Positions 20,394 through 29,269 of a stretch of 42,177 nucleotides of DNA are shown here, piece by piece (the stretch's first letter is position 1; every line of letters begins with the position of its first letter). The stretch is from Spirochaetales bacterium. GTDB lineage: Bacteria; Spirochaetota; Spirochaetia; DSM-2461. Location of the stretch: NCBI GenBank assembly GCA_016936555.1, contig JAFGXR010000038.1:1-42177 (forward strand), written 5' to 3'. Position numbers and translations under genes: made by a program. The notes under the pieces are model-generated. The model searched no databases. It saw only the letters and a list, made by a program, of their open reading frames with translations, and had not been told where the DNA came from.

Positions 20394-21841
20394 TGGGAAA
20401 AACACTGGGATTTCTGGAAACAATGAGAAAAGCGCAGCAGTACAGAGATGTCTCTGAAAGGCTGCAGGATTATAAGGAAGTGGCCGTCAGCATGTCCAAT
20501 AAGGATCTTATCGATCAGGGCGGGCGGTGTATGGAATGCGGAACCCCTTTCTGCCACAATCTGGGCTGCCCCCTGGGGAACCTGATTCCCGAATGGAACG
20601 ATGCTGTCTACCGCAACCAGTGGAAGGAAGCCTGGGAGAGAATGGAGCTGACAAATAACTTCCCCGAGTTTACGGGAAGGATCTGCCCGGCTATCTGCGA
20701 AACATCCTGTACGCTTTCCATAAACGACGCGCCGGTAACCATCCGCAACATCGAATGGGAAATAGCTGAAACGGCCTGGCGGGAAGGCTGGGTGAAAGTC
20801 CGCAAGCCCAAAGTCGAAACGGGCATGAGCGTGGCTGTTATCGGAAGCGGGCCTGCGGGAATGGCGGCGGCTCAGGAACTGAGGCGCATGGGCCATAAAG
20901 TCACGCTCTTTGAAAAAAACAACAAAATCGGCGGACTGCTCCGCTACGGGATTCCCGATTTCAAGCTCGATAAATCGGTTATAGACAGAAGAGTCGAGCA
21001 GATGAGGGCCGAAGGCGTTGAGTTCGAAACGGGCGTAACCATCGGAGATGATATTTCCATCCGCTATCTGAAGAACAAATTCGATGCGGTTCTCATTACA
21101 ATCGGCGCCGGAAAGGCCAGAGATCTGCCGGTAAAGGGAAGAAATCTAAAAGGCATCCATTTTGCACTTGATTATCTTTCCCAATCCAATAAAAATGTAG
21201 CAGAAGAATCCTACGATGAACCGGTGATCAACGCCATGGGCAAAAAAGTGCTCGTTATAGGCGGCGGGGACACGGGATCGGACTGTGTGGGAACAGCCAA
21301 CAGACAGGGAGCCGTATCTGTGCATCAGTTTGAAATTATGCCCAAGCCTCTGGAATGGGACAAAAGCTACAATCCCCAGTGGCCCGACTGGCCTCAGATT
21401 CTCCGTACGTCCTCTTCCCACAAGGAAGGCTGTTTCCGCGATTGGTGTGTAACCACTAACGAGTTCATAGGAAAGAAGGGGTCTGTTACAAAAGGAACGT
21501 TCCAGAAAGTTGAATGGGTTCCCGGCGATAAGGGCCGCCCCCGGCTTAAACCTGTTGAAGGAACTGAATTCGAACTGGAAGTGGATCTCGTTCTGCTCGC
21601 TATGGGCTTCGAGCACGTAGAGCACAATGGTATCGTCAATAATAATACGGGTCTGAATCTGACCGACCGCGGCAATATTGCCGTTGACGAGAATTTCATG
21701 ACCAATATCGACGGCATTTTCGCCGCCGGTGATGCCAATGTGGGCGCTTCCCTTGTCGTACATGCGATAAATTACGGCCGGAAGGCATCGAATTGCATCC
21801 ACGATTACTTGATGAAAAGGGTTGAGGAAAAAACCTCATAA
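20393..21841 (+). CDS. gltD: Glutamate synthase, small (beta) subunit
   Basis: The protein has 482 residues. It oxidises NADPH and delivers electrons through Fe-S clusters to GltB. The N-terminal ferredoxin-like part contains CMECGTPFCHNLGCPLGN and ICPAICETSC. The first dinucleotide fold (FAD) has VAVIGSGPAGMAAAQEL at about 144-160 and the second (NADPH) has VLVIGGGDTGSDCVGTANR. The C-terminal IFAAGDANVGASLVVHAI is the usual FAD contact. Its ATG shares the A of the gltB TAA stop (TAATG), and AGGAGG lies just upstream, so translation is coupled to gltB. It is followed immediately by a strong stem-loop. Confidence 0.97.
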   Translation: MGKTLGFLETMRKAQQYRDVSERLQDYKEVAVSMSNKDLIDQGGRCMECGTPFCHNLGCPLGNLIPEWNDAVYRNQWKEAWERMELTNNFPEFTGRICPAICETSCTLSINDAPVTIRNIEWEIAETAWREGWVKVRKPKVETGMSVAVIGSGPAGMAAAQELRRMGHKVTLFEKNNKIGGLLRYGIPDFKLDKSVIDRRVEQMRAEGVEFETGVTIGDDISIRYLKNKFDAVLITIGAGKARDLPVKGRNLKGIHFALDYLSQSNKNVAEESYDEPVINAMGKKVLVIGGGDTGSDCVGTANRQGAVSVHQFEIMPKPLEWDKSYNPQWPDWPQILRTSSSHKEGCFRDWCVTTNEFIGKKGSVTKGTFQKVEWVPGDKGRPRLKPVEGTEFELEVDLVLLAMGFEHVEHNGIVNNNTGLNLTDRGNIAVDENFMTNIDGIFAAGDANVGASLVVHAINYGRKASNCIHDYLMKRVEEKTS

Positions 21842-21843
21842 AC

Positions 21844-21877
21844 AAAAAGCCGCTTTTCACCAAAGCGGCTTTTTTTA
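21844..21877 (+). terminator. Stem-loop with T tract between gltD and gatC (terminator or attenuator)
   Basis: The stem AAAAGCCGCTTT / AAAGCGGCTTTT has the 5-nt loop TCACC and ends in a run of T. It has the full form of an intrinsic terminator. Only 17 bases separate it from the gatC ATG, and those contain the gatC SD, leaving no space for a promoter. Confidence 0.88.
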
Positions 21878-21894
21878 GGTATACAGGAGTACAT

Positions 21895-22173
21895 ATGGAC
21901 AAAAACGAACTGTTTAAAACGGCAGCTCTGGCAAAACTGAAACTGGACGATGAAGAGGCGGACAAACTGGCCGCAGAAGTTTCAGCCATGCTCGACAATT
22001 TTTCCGCCATGATGGAAGCTGACGTTGAAGGGCTCGAGCCCACCACCCAAACCCTGCAGAAGGAGAACCGTACCCGGAGCGACAGCACCGGGTCCTCTAA
22101 TTTGTCCAATCAACTCCTCGATCGCGTTCCCGAAAGAGAGGACCGGTTTATCGTTATCCCCAATGTTATGTAA
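21895..22173 (+). CDS. gatC: Aspartyl/glutamyl-tRNA amidotransferase subunit C
   Basis: The 92-residue protein has the usual GatC pattern: LAKLKLDDEEADKLAAEVSAML, a central VEGLEPTTQ, then the conserved acidic/Arg-rich tail with R-x-D and a final VIPNVM. GatC wraps around GatA and GatB and stabilises the heterotrimer that amidates misacylated Glu-tRNA(Gln) or Asp-tRNA(Asn). SD AGGAG lies 6 nt upstream. It is the first gene of gatCAB-aspS, 53 bases after gltD. Confidence 0.95.
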   Translation: MDKNELFKTAALAKLKLDDEEADKLAAEVSAMLDNFSAMMEADVEGLEPTTQTLQKENRTRSDSTGSSNLSNQLLDRVPEREDRFIVIPNVM

Positions 22174-22190
22174 CAGAAAGATGAGGTTTT

Positions 22191-23576
22191 ATGAGTGATA
22201 TAAAAAGGTGGGCGAAAGCGCTGACTGAAAGCGCCGATTCCTATAAAAAATACGTGGGATCCTGGGAAGAGAAAATCGGAAGCTTCCTTCAGTTCGATCC
22301 CGAAGCCGCACAGGCTGATTCTTCCGGGCAAGGCCTTCTCGCCGTCATTCCCTTCGGTGTTAAAGATAATATTGCCGTCAAAGGCTTCAATATGACCTGC
22401 GGTTCGAAAATCCTGGAGAATTTCGACTGCCCCTATACGGCGACAGCCGTGGAAAACCTCCAGAAAGCCGGTGCTGTCCCCGTCGGAAAGATGAATATGG
22501 ACGAGTTCGGTATGGGCTCGTCGACGGACAACTCCGCCCTGGCGGAAACCCACAATCCCTGGGATACGAGCCGGGTCGCCGGCGGATCGAGCGGAGGAAG
22601 CGCCGCGGCTGTTGCGGCGGGGCAGGTTCCCTTTGCATTGGGCTCCGATACGGGCGGTTCGGTCCGTCAACCCGCTTCCTTCTGCGGCGTCTACGGACTG
22701 AAACCCACTTACGGCACGGTTTCGCGGTACGGCCTGACTGCCTATGCCTCCTCTCTGGAGACAATCGGAGTCTGCGCAGAAACGGCCGGTCTGACAAGGG
22801 ATGTCTTCAAAGCCATGCGCGGAAAAGATATCATGGATAACACAACGGTCGAGTACAAACCTTCGGGGAAAGATGATGTCGAAACTGTGGCTGTCCTGAA
22901 AGCGGGGGAGGGCGACCTCAACGTTGATGTCCTCCGTTCTTACAAAACTTCCATTGCCAGGCTGAAAGATCTGGGATATAAAACCGTTGAAGTGGAACTT
23001 CCCACACTGAAATACGTGGTTCCCGCCTATTATGTCATAGCGACAGCCGAAGCGAGCGCCAACCTGGCTCGGTTCAACGGAATCCGTTACGGCCTGGCGG
23101 CTCAGGGTGCCGAAACACCATCGGCTCTGATGGAGGAAACGCGGCACAGCGGTTTCGGCGACGAGGTGAAACTGAGAATCCTTCTGGGTACCTATGTGCT
23201 CCGGTCCGGATTTCAGGATCAGTTCTACCACCGGGCCCAGAAAATCCGGACGGCCATCCTCAATGATTTCAACAGAATCTTCGAAAGCGCCGATGCACTC
23301 ATGATGCCCGTTTTCCCGACAGCGGCTTTCCGTCACGGTTCTTCCGATCTGACCCAGCTTCAGCAGAAAGCGGCGGACCTCTACACCTGTTCCGCCAACC
23401 TGGCCGGACTTCCCGCCCTGGCCGTTCCCTCGACCATTGAAGAGGGGCTTCCCGTGGGCGTTCAGTTTATGGCTCCTGCCTTCGAAGAGGAGAGGCTGTT
23501 CAGAATCGCTGAAAAACTGGAAGCAGTCTTCCCTGCGCAAAAACCGGAAGGGTATTCACAGGAGTGGAAAGCATGA
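22191..23576 (+). CDS. gatA: Aspartyl/glutamyl-tRNA amidotransferase subunit A
   Basis: This 461-residue amidase-signature protein releases ammonia from glutamine for the GatB site. The catalytic triad is visible as Lys58 (GVKDNI), cis-Ser133 (GGSSGGS) and nucleophile Ser157 (GSDTGGSVRQPA); the 24-residue Ser-Ser spacing equals that of characterised GatA. The N-terminus is about 20 residues shorter than typical (usual length near 485) because the first helices are reduced, but the core is complete. It begins 17 bases after gatC with only a weak SD (GATGAGG). Its TGA overlaps the gatB ATG. Confidence 0.95.
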   Translation: MSDIKRWAKALTESADSYKKYVGSWEEKIGSFLQFDPEAAQADSSGQGLLAVIPFGVKDNIAVKGFNMTCGSKILENFDCPYTATAVENLQKAGAVPVGKMNMDEFGMGSSTDNSALAETHNPWDTSRVAGGSSGGSAAAVAAGQVPFALGSDTGGSVRQPASFCGVYGLKPTYGTVSRYGLTAYASSLETIGVCAETAGLTRDVFKAMRGKDIMDNTTVEYKPSGKDDVETVAVLKAGEGDLNVDVLRSYKTSIARLKDLGYKTVEVELPTLKYVVPAYYVIATAEASANLARFNGIRYGLAAQGAETPSALMEETRHSGFGDEVKLRILLGTYVLRSGFQDQFYHRAQKIRTAILNDFNRIFESADALMMPVFPTAAFRHGSSDLTQLQQKAADLYTCSANLAGLPALAVPSTIEEGLPVGVQFMAPAFEEERLFRIAEKLEAVFPAQKPEGYSQEWKA

Positions 23577-25003
23577 AATATCAATCATTCGTCGGACTGG
23601 AAATCCACATTCAGCTTATTACCGAGACAAAAGTATTCTGCAGCTGTCCCAATAACTTCGGGGATGAGCCGAATACCAATGTCTGTCCCGTCTGCATGGG
23701 CTATCCCGGAGCACTTCCCTCGCTCAACGAGGAAGCCGTTTTTAAAGCGCTGAAAGTCTCCCGAGCCCTCAATTGCCATATAAACGAAAAAGCGGTTTTC
23801 GAAAGAAAGAACTATTTTTATCCCGATATGCCCAAGAACTACCAGATCAGCCAGTTCGAATTCCCCTTCGGAATCAACGGTTATTTCGATCTGGAACTGG
23901 ATGACGGTTCGGTCAAGAGAATCCGGATTCACGATGTCCACCTGGAAGAGGATGCCGGGAAGATGATTCACGACGCCTACCAGTCGCGGCTCGACTACAA
24001 CAGGGCGGGCACGCCCCTTCTGGAAATCGTTACGGAGCCGGATCTCCTCGACGGCCGGGAAGCCGAGCTCTTCGTGCAGCAGTTCCGCCAGCTGGTACGC
24101 TATCTGGAAGTGACCGACGGCAACATGGAGGAGGGATCGCTCCGCTGCGACGCCAACACCTCCATCAACCTGCCCGGAAAAGGGCTGGGTACGAAAACGG
24201 AAGTAAAGAACCTCAACTCGTCGCGTTTCGTCAACAAGGCTCTGACCTATGAGATCAAGCGCCACGCAAAAGTTCTCGATAAAGGTGATACCATCGTTCA
24301 GGAGACCCGTCTCTGGGATGAGGGAAGCTCCACGACCAGGAGCATGCGGTCCAAAGAGGATTCCCATGACTACCGCTATTTTCCCGAACCGGATCTTCCC
24401 CCTTTCCGACCCGACGCGGCATTGATGGCCCGGGTGGAAGAGGCCATGATAGAGCTTCCCAACGACCGTAAAAAGCGTTATGAGGCGGAACTGAAGCTGA
24501 CATCTGATCAGGCGGTTTTTATTACGGCCGAAAAGAATACAGCTGACTGGTTTGAAGCCGTGCTTGCCGCCGGGGCAGATGCTTCCCAGACTGCTGCCTG
24601 GTTGTCCGGTGATATACAGAAAATTCTCAACAAAGAGGGGAAGTCCATCGAGCAATCCCCCTTTACCCCGGAAAGAATAAAAGAGCTCTTTGACCTGATC
24701 AACAGCAACAGGATCAGCAACAATATCGGAAAAGACGTGTTGCAGGCGATCTTCGATGAAGACAGGGATCCCTCAGCCATAGTCAAAGAAAAAGGACTGG
24801 AACAGGTTTCCGATACGGGAGCTGTGGAGAAAGTCGTTGAAGAGGTGCTTGCCGCCCATCGGGCCGTCGTTGACGCGATCCGGGCGGGAGAGGACAAGCA
24901 GATCGGCTTCCTGATGGGGCAGCTGATGAAGGCCACGGGAGGGAAGGTTAATCCCCAGCTGGCCAGAGAAATGATAGTAAACAAGATTAAAAGGTCGGAA
25001 TAA
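23573..25003 (+). CDS. gatB: Aspartyl/glutamyl-tRNA amidotransferase subunit B
   Basis: The 476-residue subunit binds the misacylated tRNA, activates the acyl group with ATP and transfers ammonia to it. The start MKYQSFVGLEIHIQL is the classic GatB N-terminus. Zn-binding cysteines occur in FCSCP and VCPVCMGYPG, and ERKNYFYPDMPKNYQISQ and EMNLEEGSLR-type motifs (here NMEEGSLRCDANTS) are present. The C-terminal YqeY-like tail domain (about 410-476) is complete. The ATG at 23573 forms ATGA with the gatA stop and has AGGAG 8 nt upstream. A start 9 bases earlier is possible but lacks SD support. Confidence 0.97.
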   Translation: MKYQSFVGLEIHIQLITETKVFCSCPNNFGDEPNTNVCPVCMGYPGALPSLNEEAVFKALKVSRALNCHINEKAVFERKNYFYPDMPKNYQISQFEFPFGINGYFDLELDDGSVKRIRIHDVHLEEDAGKMIHDAYQSRLDYNRAGTPLLEIVTEPDLLDGREAELFVQQFRQLVRYLEVTDGNMEEGSLRCDANTSINLPGKGLGTKTEVKNLNSSRFVNKALTYEIKRHAKVLDKGDTIVQETRLWDEGSSTTRSMRSKEDSHDYRYFPEPDLPPFRPDAALMARVEEAMIELPNDRKKRYEAELKLTSDQAVFITAEKNTADWFEAVLAAGADASQTAAWLSGDIQKILNKEGKSIEQSPFTPERIKELFDLINSNRISNNIGKDVLQAIFDEDRDPSAIVKEKGLEQVSDTGAVEKVVEEVLAAHRAVVDAIRAGEDKQIGFLMGQLMKATGGKVNPQLAREMIVNKIKRSE

Positions 25004-25023
25004 TTTCCGCGAAGGAGTTGAAC

Positions 25024-26802
25024 ATGAAATTGAAAAGAACACATAACTGCGGAGAGCTGACCAATAATAATAACGGCGAAACCGTCAGACTCAGCGGATG
25101 GGTGGAAAATTACAGAGACCACGGCGGCGTGGCTTTTATCGACCTGAACGACAGATGGGGGACGACGCAGATCGTTTTCCATCCCGATATCGCCGGAGAG
25201 CACCATAAGATCGCCCATACCCTGAGAAGCCAGGATGTGATATCCATCGAGGGGAAAGTTTCTGCAAGGCCGGAAGGGATGGCCAATGCCAGACTGGGAA
25301 CCGGAGAGATAGAGGTTTACATCAGCGATTTCGAGCTGCTCAACAAATCCAAAACACCTCCCTTCGAGATCAACCACTCGGGAGAGACCAATCAGGAAGT
25401 GCTTCTGAAGCACCGCTATCTCGATCTGAGAAGCCGGAAAATGCAGAAGAACCTCATTTTCAGAAGCGAACTGACCAATAAAATCAGAAATTACTTCAAC
25501 GATAAGCAATTCGTTGAAATCGAAACGCCCATACTGACAAGAGCGACACCGGAAGGCGCCCGGGATTACCTGGTTCCCAGCCGGACGAACCCCGGTAAAT
25601 TCTTCGCTCTGCCCCAGAGTCCCCAGCTCTTCAAGCAGGCTCTTATGGTCTCCGGTTTCGACCGCTATTTCCAGGTGGCCCGATGTTTCCGCGATGAAGA
25701 CCTGAGAGCGGACCGCCAGCCCGAGTTTACCCAGGTGGATATCGAAATGTCCTTCGTCGATCAGGAAGACGTTATGGCTGTTACGGAAGGTCTTATGGCT
25801 GTGCTGATGAAGGACATGTTCGGCAAAGAGCTGACTCTTCCCCTTCCCAGAATAACCTACGATCAGTCCATGCTGGAATACGGCTGCGACGCGCCGGATC
25901 TCCGCTTCGGACTGAAAATCAAAGATCTCAGCGATGTATTCGTTAATACGGGATTTTCCGTTTTCAAGAACGCCGTTAAAAACGGCGGGGCTGTCCGCTC
26001 CATCAATCTGAAAGGGGCCGCGGAAAAACTGAGCCGGAAAGACCTCGATGATATGACACCCTTTGCCGCCAGGTTCAAGGCGAAAGGGGTCGCCTGGATC
26101 AAGATGACAGCCGAAGGCCCCCAGTCTCCCATCGTCAAATTCTTCAGCGAAGAGGAATCAGCCGAACTCTATAAGAGAATGGATGCCGAAACCGGCGATG
26201 TTCTGATCTTCCTGGCTGATAAAGAGGAAGTGGTCTGCCAGTCTCTGGCGGCACTGAGACTTGATCTCGGGAAAAAACTGGATCTCATCGATGAGAACGA
26301 GCTGAACTTTACCTGGGTCGTCGATTTTCCCATGTTCGGGAAGGACCACAAAGCCCGGCCCACATCACTCCACCATCCCTTCACGGCTCCCAAATCGGAA
26401 GACCTGGACAGAATGGAGGACGATGTCTTCGATGTGAAAACTAATGCCTACGACCTGGTTCTCAACGGATGCGAGCTGGGCGGCGGATCGATCAGAATCC
26501 ACCGGAAAGACGTTCAGGAGCGGGTGTTCCGCATTCTCGGCATTGACGAAGAGGAAGCACGGGACAAATTCGGTTTCCTCCTCGACTCTCTGGAATACGG
26601 CGCGCCTCCCCACGGAGGACTGGCCCTCGGTCTGGACAGAATGGCCATGCTGTTCCTCAAGACGCCGTCGCTCCGTGATGTCATCGCCTTCCCGAAAACA
26701 CAGAAAGCCACCTGTATGATGACAGAGGCTCCCGGTAACGTGGAAGAGGAGCAGATGGAAGAGCTCTTCATCGCTTCGACTGTGGAAGAGGATGAGGACT
26801 GA
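25024..26802 (+). CDS. aspS: Aspartyl-tRNA synthetase, probably non-discriminating
   Basis: The 592-residue class IIb synthetase has an OB-fold anticodon domain (GWVENYRDHGGVAFIDLNDR), the motif 2 region FRDEDLRADRQPEFTQVDIEMSF, the bacterial GAD insertion and motif 3 GLALGLDRMAMLF. The anticodon domain carries His in RDHGG and Gly in RPEG. At the equivalent positions Pseudomonas aeruginosa AspRS has His31 and Gly83, residues reported to allow charging of tRNA(Asn) as well as tRNA(Asp), whereas the discriminating E. coli enzyme has Leu and Lys (recalled from the literature). This fits its place directly after gatCAB, which would convert Asp-tRNA(Asn) to Asn-tRNA(Asn). SD GGAG lies 6 nt before the ATG; an in-frame TTG 6 nt earlier is less likely. 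A terminator follows. Confidence 0.96.
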   Translation: MKLKRTHNCGELTNNNNGETVRLSGWVENYRDHGGVAFIDLNDRWGTTQIVFHPDIAGEHHKIAHTLRSQDVISIEGKVSARPEGMANARLGTGEIEVYISDFELLNKSKTPPFEINHSGETNQEVLLKHRYLDLRSRKMQKNLIFRSELTNKIRNYFNDKQFVEIETPILTRATPEGARDYLVPSRTNPGKFFALPQSPQLFKQALMVSGFDRYFQVARCFRDEDLRADRQPEFTQVDIEMSFVDQEDVMAVTEGLMAVLMKDMFGKELTLPLPRITYDQSMLEYGCDAPDLRFGLKIKDLSDVFVNTGFSVFKNAVKNGGAVRSINLKGAAEKLSRKDLDDMTPFAARFKAKGVAWIKMTAEGPQSPIVKFFSEEESAELYKRMDAETGDVLIFLADKEEVVCQSLAALRLDLGKKLDLIDENELNFTWVVDFPMFGKDHKARPTSLHHPFTAPKSEDLDRMEDDVFDVKTNAYDLVLNGCELGGGSIRIHRKDVQERVFRILGIDEEEARDKFGFLLDSLEYGAPPHGGLALGLDRMAMLFLKTPSLRDVIAFPKTQKATCMMTEAPGNVEEEQMEELFIASTVEEDED

Positions 26803-26823
26803 TATAGTCTGACAAAAATAATG

Positions 26824-26877
26824 AAAGCTGCTCATGAGTGATTTGTGAAAACTTTTCGCTTGTGTGCAGCTTTTTTT
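26824..26877 (+). terminator. Terminator after gatCAB-aspS
   Basis: AAAGCTGC (26824-26831) pairs with GCAGCTTT (26866-26873), followed by more T. An inner GTGAA/TTCGC stem can form within the 34-nt loop. It lies 21 bases after the aspS stop. Confidence 0.75.
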
Positions 26878-26945
26878 GAATACTGAAAGAATCCCGTTTC
26901 GGCATTGTTATTTCTCTTCCGCAATCTTCATATTCTGAAAATCTG

Positions 26946-26977
26946 TTGACAATTATCCTTTATCAAGGAGATATTAT
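26946..26977 (+). promoter_or_regulatory. Probable promoter of the envelope pair
   Basis: TTGACA (26946-26951) is followed by GATATT after 18 nt or TATTAT after 20 nt. The rest of the 240-bp intergenic region holds only the aspS terminator. The implied leader to the ATG at 27044 is about 60 nt. Confidence 0.45.
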
Positions 26978-27043
26978 AGTCACGGTGAGAAATTTATAAT
27001 TATCTCTATGTGAAAATATGTTAGTTCTGCAAGTGGGCTTGTT

Positions 27044-29269
27044 ATGAAGGGATTTCTTCGATTCATTCCATTTCTTTTTTTCTATGCGATCGCAAGCACT
27101 GTTCTGCTGGGAGCACAACAGAACCTGAATGATTTTTATTCCTACCCGCTATCGATAGGTGTGACATTTCAACAGCTTACTCCTGTAGGTCTCGTTGAGC
27201 GCCAGAGTAACGTCAGTGATCTATCGCTGGAGCTGAGATACCCTTTGCCGCGGTATCGGACACTTTTCCCCCTGCTCAAGATCGGGATGACGACTTTCGA
27301 TTCAGATGAGACTGCCGATCCGATAATTCTCGATGGATCACTTGACCCGGGGGCGAGTTTACCCGACTTCGATGGGAAAAACAGCTGGGATCACTATAAT
27401 TTCTGGACAGCCCTGGGAATGGGATACAGTCGGCGGCTGAGCCGTGAATTCGAGATCGGCGGTGAATTCCTCCTGGGTATTCACCGGAGTTATTACGATC
27501 GCCGTGCCGTGGATTCCGGCGGAGAGTGGTATCCTTTCGGCGAAACCGGTTTTACGGCGGGGCTCAATGGCAAAATAACTCTGAACCCTTCATTTAATCT
27601 GAGTGTCGATATAACCCCCGGTTTTTTGTATAACCGCTCCATGGGAATGCTGTACGATTTCGATGGAATATATTTCGGACTGGGGTTTGCCGCCCATTTC
27701 CGTTTCGGCAGAGACCCGGAAGCCGCCGGAAACGAAATACGCGCCCTGAAGTTTGATGTGCCGGAAGTTCCTCCGGTTTTTGCAGCCATGCAGAACGTTT
27801 ACGTCGATAGACCCTTCACAGAGATTATCATCACAAACAGCGAGAAGGTGCGGCTGGAGGATCTTTCTGTCAGTTTTTACCAGTCGGCTTACATGGATGC
27901 ACCGACTCTCTGTGCAGAGCTGGATGAACTGGCACCCGGTGAATCAGTCAGAGTCCCTCTCTTTGCGGCTTTTAACGAAAGTGTATTTCTAACGCAAGGT
28001 GAAAGACCTCTTACCGGTGAAATCAGGATCGAATATCTTTATAAGAGCCGGCCGGCGACACAGAACCGGAGTCTCGGTTTTACACTGCAGGACCGGAATT
28101 CTCTTGTCTGGGATAGCGATGAAAAAGTCGCCGCATTTATCACACCGAGGGACAGCGGCGTCCGTAATTATGCAAGTTTCATCACCGACCGATTAAGGGA
28201 ACACAATACGGACTATCTGCCCGATCCGCTGGAACAGGCCATGCAGATCTATCACGCACTGGATTCCATGGATATCGATTATCAGTCCGACCCCGCTTCT
28301 CCCTTTGCTCAGGTACAGGGTGACCGGGTCTATATCGACACCGTCAGTCTTCCCCGGGAAACCCTGGTCCGGGGGATAGGAGATTGTGATGATCTGACGG
28401 TTTTGTATAATGCTCTGCTGGAATCGATCAATGTTTCAACGGGATTTGTAACTGTTCCCGGTCATATCTATGCGGCTATTGATACAGGACTCTCTCCCCG
28501 GGAGTACAGGAAGATTCATCCGGACCGCGACATGAGTCTCGTTTTCAGTGATTCCTTATGGATTCTGATAGAAGTGACTCTTATCGGAAAGGCGGATTTT
28601 CTCGAAGCCTGGCATACAGGAATGCAGGAGTATAACCTTCTTGAAGACCGACCCGGAGACAGGCATCTCTATTCGACGCGCATCGCTCAGCAGGAATACC
28701 GGCCTGTGGGTCTTCAGGAAACCGATCTCGGGCTTCAGTATGGAGATTCTCAAGTTGTGGTGGAAGCTTTTGTCCGGGAAAGGGACCGGCTGGGCAGAGC
28801 CATTCTCGAACCGATCCGCCGGCAGGCTGAAGCCCGCAGTTCCTCCCGCAGCTGGAACACTTTCGGAGTGACAGCGGCACGGCTCAATGACTATTCCTCG
28901 GCAGAGAATGCATTCGGGCGGGCCATTGCTCTGGACCGGAAAAACCTCGGTGCTTATGCGAACCTGGGATCTCTCATGTTTCTTCAGGGAGATTTTGCGG
29001 GAGCCCTCACCGCTTACGCCGATGCCCTTAAAATCTCCGATGGGACAGATCCGGCCAGGGAGAGTTCCATACTTGTCAATATGGCCATAGCCCAGAATAC
29101 TCTGGGCAGATCGGATGCCGCGGAACAAACCCTTGGCCGAATCAGGGAAATCGATCCGGAACGTGCCGAAAAACTGAGCTATGCGGTTCTCCAGCCTTCA
29201 GAGGAAGAGGGGAGGGCATCAGGGCCTGCAGATTTTAACATTATATTCATCGAGGAAGAGAAGGAATGA
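27044..29269 (+). CDS. Envelope protein with beta-barrel-like, transglutaminase-like and TPR regions
   Basis: The protein has 741 residues. A signal peptide (about 1-23, cut near LLGAQQ) is followed by about 210 residues of alternating beta-rich sequence (GFTAGLNGKITLNPSFNLSVDI, IYFGLGFAAHFRFG) resembling an outer-membrane barrel. An Ig-like stretch follows (about 240-345). The transglutaminase-like fold has Cys448 in GIGDCDDLTVLYNALL and His474 in VPGHIYAAI, a plausible Cys-His pair with a later Asp/Glu. Two to three TPR units lie at about 610-710 (AYANLGSLMFLQGDFAGALTAY). The exact reaction is unknown; such domains often act as proteases or in envelope polymer handling. The SD is weak. Its TGA overlaps the ATG of the next gene, and the two are probably made together. 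Confidence 0.75.
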   Translation: MKGFLRFIPFLFFYAIASTVLLGAQQNLNDFYSYPLSIGVTFQQLTPVGLVERQSNVSDLSLELRYPLPRYRTLFPLLKIGMTTFDSDETADPIILDGSLDPGASLPDFDGKNSWDHYNFWTALGMGYSRRLSREFEIGGEFLLGIHRSYYDRRAVDSGGEWYPFGETGFTAGLNGKITLNPSFNLSVDITPGFLYNRSMGMLYDFDGIYFGLGFAAHFRFGRDPEAAGNEIRALKFDVPEVPPVFAAMQNVYVDRPFTEIIITNSEKVRLEDLSVSFYQSAYMDAPTLCAELDELAPGESVRVPLFAAFNESVFLTQGERPLTGEIRIEYLYKSRPATQNRSLGFTLQDRNSLVWDSDEKVAAFITPRDSGVRNYASFITDRLREHNTDYLPDPLEQAMQIYHALDSMDIDYQSDPASPFAQVQGDRVYIDTVSLPRETLVRGIGDCDDLTVLYNALLESINVSTGFVTVPGHIYAAIDTGLSPREYRKIHPDRDMSLVFSDSLWILIEVTLIGKADFLEAWHTGMQEYNLLEDRPGDRHLYSTRIAQQEYRPVGLQETDLGLQYGDSQVVVEAFVRERDRLGRAILEPIRRQAEARSSSRSWNTFGVTAARLNDYSSAENAFGRAIALDRKNLGAYANLGSLMFLQGDFAGALTAYADALKISDGTDPARESSILVNMAIAQNTLGRSDAAEQTLGRIREIDPERAEKLSYAVLQPSEEEGRASGPADFNIIFIEEEKE

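Noticed and set aside
22110-23540. 476-residue open frame antisense to gatA
   Set aside because: It lies wholly opposite a perfectly recognisable GatA with intact catalytic triad and shows no domain, signal or SD. It is a codon-bias shadow, like those opposite gatB, gltB and the kinase.
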